DNA of 8,412 nucleotides from Gammaproteobacteria bacterium. Its GTDB lineage: Bacteria; Pseudomonadota; Gammaproteobacteria; SZUA-229. The notes beneath the pieces were generated by a model. The model was not told the DNA's origin, did no database searches, and was given only the letters and a program-made list of their open reading frames with translations. Location of the stretch: contig DAOWLL010000049.1 in NCBI GenBank assembly GCA_030641945.1, positions 1 to 8,412 on the forward strand, given 5' to 3'. Shown piece after piece: positions 1 through 7,113 of the stretch (the first letter of the stretch is position 1; the number at the start of each line of letters is the position of its first letter). The position numbers and the translations under genes were made by a program.

Positions 1-368
1 CCGCCAAGTTTATATTCGATGATGAAGATGCACGCGGCATGGCAATTGACTCACTGGTCTCCGGCGGCTGTATTATTTCCGGTGCCTTGGTCAAGCGTTC
101 GGTGATCTTCTTTGGCACCGAAATCGAGCGTGGTTCAGTGGTCATGGACAGTGTGGTTCTACCCAAGGTCAGCATAGGTGAGAATTGCCGAATAACCCGA
201 GCGATTATCGACAAGGCGTGTGCTCTGCCGGATGATATGGTGATCGGTGAGGATCTTGACGAGGACAGGGAGCGCTTCCACGTCACCGAGGGTGGCATCG
301 TACTGGTTACACCTGAAATGCTTGGACAGCATCTCTATGTTGTAGACAAGGAACAACTGACGGCATGA
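1..368 (+). CDS. glgC: Glucose-1-phosphate adenylyltransferase (ADP-glucose pyrophosphorylase), C-terminal part
   Basis: GlgC makes ADP-glucose and pyrophosphate from ATP and glucose-1-phosphate, the committed cytoplasmic step of bacterial glycogen synthesis. The gene enters from the left edge, reading in the frame whose codons begin at position 3, so about 121 C-terminal codons are present and the nucleotidyltransferase domain is outside the window. What is visible matches the left-handed beta-helix domain of E. coli GlgC: PAKF at the edge, SLVSGGCIISG, then VLPKVSIGENCRI, IIDKACALPDDMVIGED and a near-terminal GIVLVTPEML. These correspond to E. coli segments such as NSLVSGGCVISG, VIDRACVIPEGMVIGE and GIVLVTREML. 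An ATG at 39 is internal, because the homology continues upstream of it. The TGA at 366-368 overlaps the ATG of the next gene by four bases. The regulatory and catalytic residues of the N-terminal part cannot be judged here. Confidence 0.96.
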   Translation, partial: AKFIFDDEDARGMAIDSLVSGGCIISGALVKRSVIFFGTEIERGSVVMDSVVLPKVSIGENCRITRAIIDKACALPDDMVIGEDLDEDRERFHVTEGGIVLVTPEMLGQHLYVVDKEQLTA

Positions 369-2095
369 CCAATACGACACGGGTAAATTTTGCACTGTGC
401 TGGCATATGCACCAGCCATGGTACCAGCAGGGGCTGGATGGCGAGTACCAGCTGCCCTGGGTTTATCTGCATGCAATAAAAGACTATGCGGATATGGTGG
501 CGCATCTGGAAGCGCACCCGAAGATGAAAGTGGTGGTGAATTTTGCACCTGTGCTGCTCGAGCAGCTGGACGACTATGCGCGCCAGCTGGGAAACTGGCT
601 TGATAACCGGCAGAAAATGCAGGACCCAATGCTGAACCTGCTTGCGGGTGCGACACAGATACCAGCCAACATGCACGAGCGTTATCAATTGCTGTGCGAC
701 TGTCAACGTGCGCATGCGCCGAAAATGATTGAACCATATCCTGCGTTTAAATCATTATTGTCGCCGGTCAAATTTATGTTCCCGCGTCATGAATGTGCTG
801 AGAAGGATACAGAATTCCTGCAGTACCTGGATTCGCAGTACTTCGTTGATGTACTGGTCTGGTATCACCTTGCCTGGCTGGGGCATTCGCTCAAACAGTC
901 AGCCACAGCGCAACGATTGATAGAAAAAGAATCCATGTTTGATGAGTTTGACCGGCACGAGCTGATAAGACTGTTCCATGATTGCATAGCAGATTTGATT
1001 CCGCGTTACCGGAAACTTGCTGAGCGAGGCCAGATTGAATTATCGATGACCCCCTATGGCCATCCGATCATTCCGTTATTGAATGACATGGAGAACATGC
1101 GCTGTGCTCAGCCGAAAGATCCAATGCCGTCATGTGCACCATATCCCGGCGGTGCTGAGCGTTCGCGCTGGCATATACAGCATGGCATCGATTGCTTTGA
1201 GCACTACTTCGGCATTCGTCCGCAAGGCATCTGGTTATCCGAAGGTGCTATTTCGGAAGATGCGATTGCAATGATCGAGGAATTTGATTTCAAGTGGACA
1301 GCGTCTGGCGAAGGTGTATGGCGCAGCAGTATTCATATGTCTGATCATGATCCGGAAGTGATCCATAGCAAACGCGCACTGTTTCATTCGTACCAGTTGA
1401 AAGACTATGCTCCGAAAATATTTTTCCGCGATGACGGCCTCTCTGATTTAGTCGGATTTGAATACAGCAAAAGAAACTCGGTAGAAGCGGCCAATGACCT
1501 GGTGCAGAACCTGGTTAATATCTCGGATTTTCTTGGTGACAGTGCAGGGCGGCATGTTGTAACCATCATTCTTGATGGAGAAAACGCCTGGGAGTATTAC
1601 CCGCATAACGGTTATCACTTTCTCAATCACCTGTATGAACAACTGTCTGATCATACTCGTATTCGTACTGCCTGTTTTTCAGAACTAATAGACCTGCCAA
1701 TGTGTCATGATCTTGAAGAATTATGTGCTGGCAGCTGGGTCTATGGTTCGTTTTCAACATGGATTGGCAATGAAGATAAAAACAGGGCATGGGACCTTCT
1801 GGCTGAGGCAAAATTGGCGTATGACGCGGTGATAGAGCAAGGCACGCTTGATCATGAGTCTCAGCAGCGAGCAACCAGGCAGCTTGCGATTTGCGAGGGT
1901 TCTGACTGGTTCTGGTGGTTTGGTGATGCTAACCCATCCGGCAGCGTCAGTGATTTTGATCAGTTATTTCGGATCCAGCTGAAGAACCTGTATGAGCTGC
2001 TGCAGTTATCCATTCCCGCTGTGCTCGACGAACCTGTGTCGATCGGCGGAGGCAGTGCAGAAAATGCGGGCACTATGGTTAGAAATGTTGGATGA
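365..2095 (+). CDS. GH57-family alpha-glucan hydrolase/transferase (COG1449-like)
   Basis: This is a 576-residue protein of glycoside hydrolase family 57, a retaining alpha-glucan-active family containing amylases, 4-alpha-glucanotransferases, amylopullulanases and branching enzymes. The five family regions appear in order: HQP at 16-18; YGHPIIPLL at 231-239; GIWLSEGAIS at 288-297, where E293 is the expected nucleophile; ILDGENAWEYY at 402-412, where D404 is the expected acid/base; and EGSDWFWWFGD at 511-521. The N-terminal WHMHQPWY and the DGENAWEYYP block are typical of the alpha-amylase/alpha-mannosidase (COG1449) group. No signal peptide or membrane segment is visible, so it should be cytoplasmic. 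The ATG at 365 lies in an ATGA overlap with the glgC stop; a purine-rich AAGGA at 348-352 sits rather far upstream (12 bases) for a ribosome site. Its position between glgC and malQ suggests trimming, debranching or rearrangement of glycogen-derived chains, but the exact specificity (hydrolysis, transfer or branching) cannot be read from the motifs. Confidence 0.9.
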   Translation: MTNTTRVNFALCWHMHQPWYQQGLDGEYQLPWVYLHAIKDYADMVAHLEAHPKMKVVVNFAPVLLEQLDDYARQLGNWLDNRQKMQDPMLNLLAGATQIPANMHERYQLLCDCQRAHAPKMIEPYPAFKSLLSPVKFMFPRHECAEKDTEFLQYLDSQYFVDVLVWYHLAWLGHSLKQSATAQRLIEKESMFDEFDRHELIRLFHDCIADLIPRYRKLAERGQIELSMTPYGHPIIPLLNDMENMRCAQPKDPMPSCAPYPGGAERSRWHIQHGIDCFEHYFGIRPQGIWLSEGAISEDAIAMIEEFDFKWTASGEGVWRSSIHMSDHDPEVIHSKRALFHSYQLKDYAPKIFFRDDGLSDLVGFEYSKRNSVEAANDLVQNLVNISDFLGDSAGRHVVTIILDGENAWEYYPHNGYHFLNHLYEQLSDHTRIRTACFSELIDLPMCHDLEELCAGSWVYGSFSTWIGNEDKNRAWDLLAEAKLAYDAVIEQGTLDHESQQRATRQLAICEGSDWFWWFGDANPSGSVSDFDQLFRIQLKNLYELLQLSIPAVLDEPVSIGGGSAENAGTMVRNVG

Positions 2096-3480
2096 GCACA
2101 CAAGACTTCTATGATCGCCGTGCCGGCATATTGCTGCACCCGACTTCGCTGCCTTCAGGGGTTCTGGATCGAGATGTAGAGCGCTGGCTGGGGCTTCTTG
2201 CCGGTGCGGGCTTCAGTGTCTGGCAGGTACTGCCACTGGGTGAACCCAAGGGCGGTCTGTCACCGTATCAGTGTATATCCGCATTTGCGATGAATCCTGC
2301 GTTGTTAACTGATTTTCCGCCACTGGACAAGACAGTGCCTGGCTATATCGAGTTCTGCACCAGTAACCATAGCTGGCTGTATGACTACGCGCTGTTCAGG
2401 GTGCTGAAACAGATGTTCGATGATGCGCCGTGGTTTGAATGGCCTGACGAGTGGAAATACCGTCAACCCCATGCGATGCAGCGAGCATTTGATGAATTTA
2501 AAGATTACATTGCTGAGCTGAGCTGGGAGCAGTTCCAGTTGTACGACCGCTGGCGCCAGATAAAACACAGGGCAAACGCAAAGAGCATTCGTCTATTTGG
2601 TGATATCCCGCTGTTTGTGGCACATGACAGTGTTGATGTCTGGGCGCACCCGGAACAGTTTTTACTGGACGAAAACGGTATGATGACTGTCGTTGCCGGT
2701 GTTCCACCCGATTATTACTCTGCAACCGGACAGCGCTGGGGCAATCCTCACTATAACTGGGATGTCATGCGCCAGGAAAATTATGCATGGTGGTTAGAGC
2801 GAATTGATCATCACTTGCAGGAATTTGACATGCTCAGAATCGACCACTTCAGAGGGCTTGAATCTGCATGGGTGATTAATGCAGACTGCGAAACAGCTGT
2901 TGATGGTCACTGGGAGGAAATGCCCGGTGATGAATTACTCGCAAAAATACATGAAGATGCGGGCCATTTGCCGATCGTTGCCGAGGATCTTGGCATCATT
3001 ACACCCGAGGTAACAGCGCTGCGCAGGAAATACCATCTGCCAGGCATGTCAGTCCTTCAATTTGGTTTTGATGAGCATGCAGACAATCCTCACAAGCCGC
3101 AGAATATCAAGCAGGATATGGTCGTCTATACCGGCACCCATGACAACGATACTACTAAAGGGTGGTTTAATGCTTCGCCAGAAGATGTTAAAAAATACAT
3201 TCTACAAACTTTGAATATTGAACAGCATGCCGGGCAGATAAATGATAGCAGCGCTGACCTGGTTGTAGACAAGCTAATTGATAATGCGATGAATTCGCAA
3301 GCGAGCTTGTGCATGATCCCGATGCAGGATTGTCTTCACCTGGGAACGGAAGCGCGAATGAATACACCGGGAACGATAGAAGACAACTGGCAGTGGTCAT
3401 TCAGGTGGGAACAAATATATGACGAAATGGCAGCTGATTTGAGGCTGATTATAGAGACGGCTAACAGACTGGTTAAGTGA
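2092..3480 (+). CDS. malQ: 4-alpha-glucanotransferase (amylomaltase), short form
   Basis: MalQ, GH77, transfers alpha-1,4-glucan segments between maltooligosaccharides and releases glucose. In this operon it would recycle the short chains left by phosphorylase and the GH57 enzyme. Seen in the sequence: RAGILLHPTSLPSG at 10-23, SPYQ at 57-60, DIPLFVAHDSVDVWAHP at 171-187, VAGVPPDYYSATGQRWGNP at 201-219, RIDHFRG at 249-255 with nucleophile D251, VAEDLGIITPEV at 296-307 with acid/base E298, GTHDNDTTKGW at 348-358 with third carboxylate D351, and EARMNTPG at 420-427. The spacing between the three catalytic residues (47 and 53) closely fits Thermus amylomaltase. At 462 residues it is shorter than the usual form of about 500. 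The missing part lies mainly between NPALL (68-72) and WLYDYALF (95-102). The start lies in an ATGA overlap with the preceding stop, and no strong ribosome site is seen. The catalytic set is complete, so the protein is probably active. Confidence 0.95.
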   Translation: MSTQDFYDRRAGILLHPTSLPSGVLDRDVERWLGLLAGAGFSVWQVLPLGEPKGGLSPYQCISAFAMNPALLTDFPPLDKTVPGYIEFCTSNHSWLYDYALFRVLKQMFDDAPWFEWPDEWKYRQPHAMQRAFDEFKDYIAELSWEQFQLYDRWRQIKHRANAKSIRLFGDIPLFVAHDSVDVWAHPEQFLLDENGMMTVVAGVPPDYYSATGQRWGNPHYNWDVMRQENYAWWLERIDHHLQEFDMLRIDHFRGLESAWVINADCETAVDGHWEEMPGDELLAKIHEDAGHLPIVAEDLGIITPEVTALRRKYHLPGMSVLQFGFDEHADNPHKPQNIKQDMVVYTGTHDNDTTKGWFNASPEDVKKYILQTLNIEQHAGQINDSSADLVVDKLIDNAMNSQASLCMIPMQDCLHLGTEARMNTPGTIEDNWQWSFRWEQIYDEMAADLRLIIETANRLVK

Positions 3481-3481
3481 C

Positions 3482-5650
3482 ATGGTTGAATCATTAACAA
3501 AAGTACAGCATGGGTGGCATCATGATCCGTTTGAATGGCTCGGTATCCATCCTGCACGCCCGGGCTACATCATTCGTGCATTCATGCCGTCTGCGGAGAG
3601 TGTCGATATCGTTGGCATTGGCCCGATGCAGCGCGTACAGGGCACCGATACTTTTGAACTGAATATCCTGCAACATGAAAAAGATACGCTGCCGCAACAC
3701 TACAGTCTTAGCTGGATAGAAAAAGGCACAACAGATAGACATACTATCGTATCGCCCTACAGCTTTGAGCCGCAGCTCAGCAACTACGATCTCGATCTCT
3801 TTGCTGCCGGTAGTCATCTGCATGTATACCGTATTCTTGGTGCGCATCTTTGTGTTGTTGATGGTATTGAAGGCTGTCTATTTGCGGTATGGGCACCCAA
3901 CGTCAAGCGTGTCAGCGTAGTAGGCGACTTCAATGGCTGGCATGGTTTGCGTCATCCGATGCGCAGCCGTGGTTCATCAGGTGTGTGGGAACTGTTTATA
4001 CCGGGTTTGCATGCGCATGATAGTTACAAGTTCGAGATCCGAACGAGTACCGATGAGATTCTGCACAAGAGCGACCCCTATGCACGTACCATGGGCATGC
4101 GTCCGGAAACAACAAGCCTTATACCTGCAAAAGATGCTTATCACTGGAAAGATGATCGATGGATACAGCATCGTACACAGTGGCAGTGGCTGCATGAGCC
4201 GATGTCGACATTCGAGGTCCATGTGGGTTCATGGCGGCGTCATGATGATGGCGGTTTTCTGAGTTATACAGAACTGGCAGAACAGCTGGTGCCCTATGTG
4301 CGTGAACTGGGTTATACCCATATCGAGTTGCTGCCGATCACCGAACATCCCCTGGATCAATCGTGGGGTTACCAGGTTAGCGGCTATTTTGCCCCGACAT
4401 CGCGCCATGGCAGCCCTGATGAGTTAAGGCATTTTATTGACACCTGCCACCAGAATAACATTGGCGTTATTCTCGACTGGGTGCCTGCCCATTTTCCGCG
4501 GGATGAATTTGCACTTGCGCGCTTTACCGGTGAAGCCTGTTATGAATACGGCGATCCAAACAAGGGAGAGCACCAGGACTGGGGTACATTAATATTCAAT
4601 TATGGCCGCAACGAAGTTCGCAATTTTTTAATTGCCAATGCGGTTTACTGGATACAGGAATTTCATATCGATGGCTTGCGCGTTGATGCTGTCGCTTCCA
4701 TGCTTTATCTCGATTACTCACGTGAGCACGGTCAATGGTCACCTAATGTTTACGGTGGCCGCGAACATCTTGAAGCCATGGATTTTATCAAACACCTGAA
4801 CGAGACTGTTCATGCGGAGTTTCCAGGTGTGTTGACACTGGCCGAAGAAAGTACTGACTGGCCGCAGGTGTCACGTCCGACTGATACAGGCGGCCTCGGT
4901 TTCTCCATGAAATGGAACATGGGCTGGATGCATGACACACTTGATTACTTCCAGGCTGATCCTGTGTATCGGCGTTTTCACCAGAACCAGCTGACATTCA
5001 GCCAACTGTACGCATATAGCGAGAATTTTGTGCTGCCGCTGTCACATGACGAAGTGGTGCATATGAAACGCAGTATGCTGGATAAAATGCCTGGCGATGT
5101 CTGGCAGAAATTTGCCAACTTGCGAACATTGTATACTTACCAGTATGCGCATCCAGGAAAGAAGCTGCTGTTCATGGGCGGCGAATTCGGGCAATGGGAT
5201 GAATGGAGTGAACGCAAGGGGCTGGACTGGATCGTTGCCGGAATGGATAAACATGCCGGGCTTACCAATCTTATTCATGACCTGAATGTTCTTTATCGTG
5301 ATAATCCTGCATTGCATGCACATGACTTTCAACCTGAGGGTTTTCAGTGGATCACGTGCGAAGATGAACAAAATTCCATCCTGGTGTTCATGCGGCGTTC
5401 AAAGTATGAATCTATTATCTGTGCCTTCAACTTCACGCCGGTACCACGGGAAGACTATACCATTGGTGTACCTGAGCAGGGTTCATATGTTGAGGTATTG
5501 AACTCTGATGCGTCATGGTATGGCGGCAGTAATCTTGGCAACGCTGGAAAAGTGACAACCATCAGGCAACAGGAACATGGTTTCGATTACGCATTGAAAC
5601 TTACACTACCGCCTCTGTCAGGATTGTTTCTACAAAAGGAAAGCGAGTGA
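3482..5650 (+). CDS. glgB: 1,4-alpha-glucan branching enzyme (GH13_9)
   Basis: GlgB cuts an alpha-1,4 chain and re-attaches the piece through an alpha-1,6 bond, creating glycogen branches. The 722-residue protein is close to E. coli GlgB (728). An N-terminal N1 module begins with DPFEWLGIHP at 15-24. A CBM48 module follows at roughly 130-190 (FAVWAPNVKRVSVVGDFNGW). The GH13 barrel carries EVHVGSWRR at 245-253, LPITEHPLDQSWGYQ at 284-298, GLRVDAVASM at 398-407 with nucleophile D402, LAEESTDWP at 453-461 with acid/base E455, and LPLSHDEVVH at 518-527 with D523. A C-terminal beta domain ends the protein. The catalytic residues sit at a constant offset of -3 from E. coli D405/E458/D526. M528 directly after HDEVVH is odd, because E. 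coli and most remembered family members have glycine there. One base (3481) separates it from malQ and its stop overlaps the glgA start. A weak AAGTGA stretch precedes the ATG, so coupling to malQ translation is likely. Confidence 0.97.
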   Translation: MVESLTKVQHGWHHDPFEWLGIHPARPGYIIRAFMPSAESVDIVGIGPMQRVQGTDTFELNILQHEKDTLPQHYSLSWIEKGTTDRHTIVSPYSFEPQLSNYDLDLFAAGSHLHVYRILGAHLCVVDGIEGCLFAVWAPNVKRVSVVGDFNGWHGLRHPMRSRGSSGVWELFIPGLHAHDSYKFEIRTSTDEILHKSDPYARTMGMRPETTSLIPAKDAYHWKDDRWIQHRTQWQWLHEPMSTFEVHVGSWRRHDDGGFLSYTELAEQLVPYVRELGYTHIELLPITEHPLDQSWGYQVSGYFAPTSRHGSPDELRHFIDTCHQNNIGVILDWVPAHFPRDEFALARFTGEACYEYGDPNKGEHQDWGTLIFNYGRNEVRNFLIANAVYWIQEFHIDGLRVDAVASMLYLDYSREHGQWSPNVYGGREHLEAMDFIKHLNETVHAEFPGVLTLAEESTDWPQVSRPTDTGGLGFSMKWNMGWMHDTLDYFQADPVYRRFHQNQLTFSQLYAYSENFVLPLSHDEVVHMKRSMLDKMPGDVWQKFANLRTLYTYQYAHPGKKLLFMGGEFGQWDEWSERKGLDWIVAGMDKHAGLTNLIHDLNVLYRDNPALHAHDFQPEGFQWITCEDEQNSILVFMRRSKYESIICAFNFTPVPREDYTIGVPEQGSYVEVLNSDASWYGGSNLGNAGKVTTIRQQEHGFDYALKLTLPPLSGLFLQKESE
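5636..5640 (+). promoter_or_regulatory. Ribosome binding site of glgA
   Basis: AAGGA inside the last codons of glgB lies six bases before the GTG at 5647. It is the clearest Shine-Dalgarno-like sequence at any gene junction in the window and supports the GTG as the true start of glgA. Confidence 0.7.
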
Positions 5651-7113
5651 ATATTTTATTTGCAGCCAGTGAGGCTTTCCCGTTTATAAAAACAGGTGGA
5701 CTGGGTGATGTCATACACAGTCTTCCGGTTGCGCTCAACAAGCAGGGAAATAACGTACGCCTGGTGTTGCCAGCGTATAGAGACGTACTGGCGTCTGTTG
5801 ATTCATTAAAAGACCTGGGGACGATTGATGTTCCAGGCGCAGGTGTCAGGCACAAGGTGAGCATTATCCAGGCGCACGAAGATATTCTGGGTGACTATCT
5901 GTATTTGATCGATGTCCCTGATTTGTTTGACAGGCCTGGAAACCCGTACGTACATAGCGATGGTTATGCCTGGCATGACAATGCTGAACGCTACACGGTG
6001 TTCAGCCGTGCTGTCGCATTGCTGGCCAAGTGGGTGCCTGGAAGCAACTGGAGACCGGATGTGGTGCACTGCCACGACTGGCAGACAGGTTTAGTGCCGG
6101 CGTTTCTGAGTATGGTGAAACATGCGCCCGCTACTGTATTTACCATTCACAACCTCGCATACGATGGTCATTTCTCCCAGCATGACTTCAACAGCCTGGC
6201 TTTGCCCCCTGCATGGTGGTCACCGGATTTTGCCGAATTCTATGGTGGTTTTTCCATGCTCAAGGCAGGCATACTTTTTTCTGATCATGTCACTACCGTG
6301 AGTCCGACCTACGCAAAAGAAATATGCACGCCTGAATTCGGCAACAGATTTGAAGGTGTGTTAGGCAATCTTGGCGACAAGCTTACAGGCATCCTTAACG
6401 GCATCGATCTCGATATCTGGAATCCGCAGACAGACAGGCATATTGCAGAAAATTACTCGGTTAATAACAAATTTTCTAAAGGCAAGTCTGCTAATAAAAA
6501 GGACCTGTTGCGCAGAGCAGGGCTGGCCGAGAGTGATGCGCCACTGCTTGGCTTTGTCGGGCGACTGGTCGAACAGAAGGGCGTAGACCTGATCACAGCC
6601 ATTCTGCCAAAGTTGTTTGAAACTACCGATGCAAACATGGTGTTGCTGGGTTCTGGACACATGGCCTATGAAACAGACCTGATGGATCTTGCTGCAAAAT
6701 ATCCGGACAGGTTTCATGTGCATATCGGTTATTCCGAAGAACTTGCACACCAGATTGAAGCCGGCGCCGACATGTTTATTATGCCGTCGAGGTTTGAACC
6801 CTGCGGGCTGAACCAGATGTACAGCCTTCGCTATGGTACGCCCCCCGTGGTTAATAATACCGGCGGCCTCGCGGATACGGTTGTTGATGTATCACTGAAA
6901 ACATTGCAGGACAAAACAGCTAGCGGGTTTGTGGCAAAGCAGGTGGATTCAGAATCCTTGTATTCAATAATACTCAGTGCACTGGATCTGTATAAAAATA
7001 AAAAGTTGTGGCAGCAGCTCTGCAAAGCTGCCATGCAACAGGAGCTGGGTTGGGAAGCCAGTGCCCGGGAATATCAGAAACTGTATCAGGCTGAGGTTGA
7101 TGCGAAGCAATGA
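5647..7113 (+). CDS. glgA: Glycogen synthase (ADP-glucose), GT5
   Basis: GlgA transfers glucose from ADP-glucose to the non-reducing ends of alpha-1,4-glucan, with retention of configuration. The 488-residue protein starts at a GTG, not an ATG. That start gives MNILFAASEAFPFIKTGGLGDV, which aligns end to end with the N-terminus of E. coli GlgA, and it has a good ribosome site six bases upstream. Visible motifs are KTGGLGD at 15-21 (ADP-glucose binding lysine K15), HCHDWQTGLVP at 141-151, FTIHNLAYDG at 165-174, GFVGRLVEQKGVDL at 302-315 (R306 and K311 matching E. coli R300 and K305), and SRFEPCGLNQMYSLRYG at 381-397 with E384 and C386 in the expected places, followed by NTGGLADTV. This is the two-Rossmann-domain GT-B fold of the GT5 type. 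The GTGA overlap with glgB and the ATGA overlap with glgP indicate a coupled operon. No truncation or missing key residue was found. Confidence 0.97.
   Translation: MNILFAASEAFPFIKTGGLGDVIHSLPVALNKQGNNVRLVLPAYRDVLASVDSLKDLGTIDVPGAGVRHKVSIIQAHEDILGDYLYLIDVPDLFDRPGNPYVHSDGYAWHDNAERYTVFSRAVALLAKWVPGSNWRPDVVHCHDWQTGLVPAFLSMVKHAPATVFTIHNLAYDGHFSQHDFNSLALPPAWWSPDFAEFYGGFSMLKAGILFSDHVTTVSPTYAKEICTPEFGNRFEGVLGNLGDKLTGILNGIDLDIWNPQTDRHIAENYSVNNKFSKGKSANKKDLLRRAGLAESDAPLLGFVGRLVEQKGVDLITAILPKLFETTDANMVLLGSGHMAYETDLMDLAAKYPDRFHVHIGYSEELAHQIEAGADMFIMPSRFEPCGLNQMYSLRYGTPPVVNNTGGLADTVVDVSLKTLQDKTASGFVAKQVDSESLYSIILSALDLYKNKKLWQQLCKAAMQQELGWEASAREYQKLYQAEVDAKQ

Noticed and set aside
39..41. ATG that could be read as the start of a small 109-residue protein
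   Set aside because: The frame is open to the left edge and the upstream residues (PAKF...) match GlgC, so this is an internal methionine of a truncated glgC.
159..737. Minus-strand open frame of 192 codons, with another of 126 codons (335-715) opposite glgC and the GH57 gene
   Set aside because: It lies opposite coding sequence with clear family motifs. Its translation is rich in Ala, His and Ser without recognisable domains, and it crosses a coupled gene junction. It is best explained as a shadow frame.
3478..3484. Possible terminator or promoter between malQ and glgB, the only non-overlapping junction
   Set aside because: There is only one spacer base, no inverted repeat with a T-run, and no convincing promoter elements could be placed with confidence in the upstream coding sequence.
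6450..6510. Locally A-rich, Lys/Asn-rich stretch in glgA resembling an insertion
   Set aside because: E. coli GlgA has a segment of similar length and character (ending in NK followed by a leucine-rich helix) at the same place, so it fits a normal interdomain loop.
6850..6870. GlgA has Asn-Asn before TGGLADTV where E. coli has Arg-Arg
   Set aside because: The positions before TGG vary in remembered GT5 proteins (for example AR, RR, HA, HG), so this is not a notable loss.
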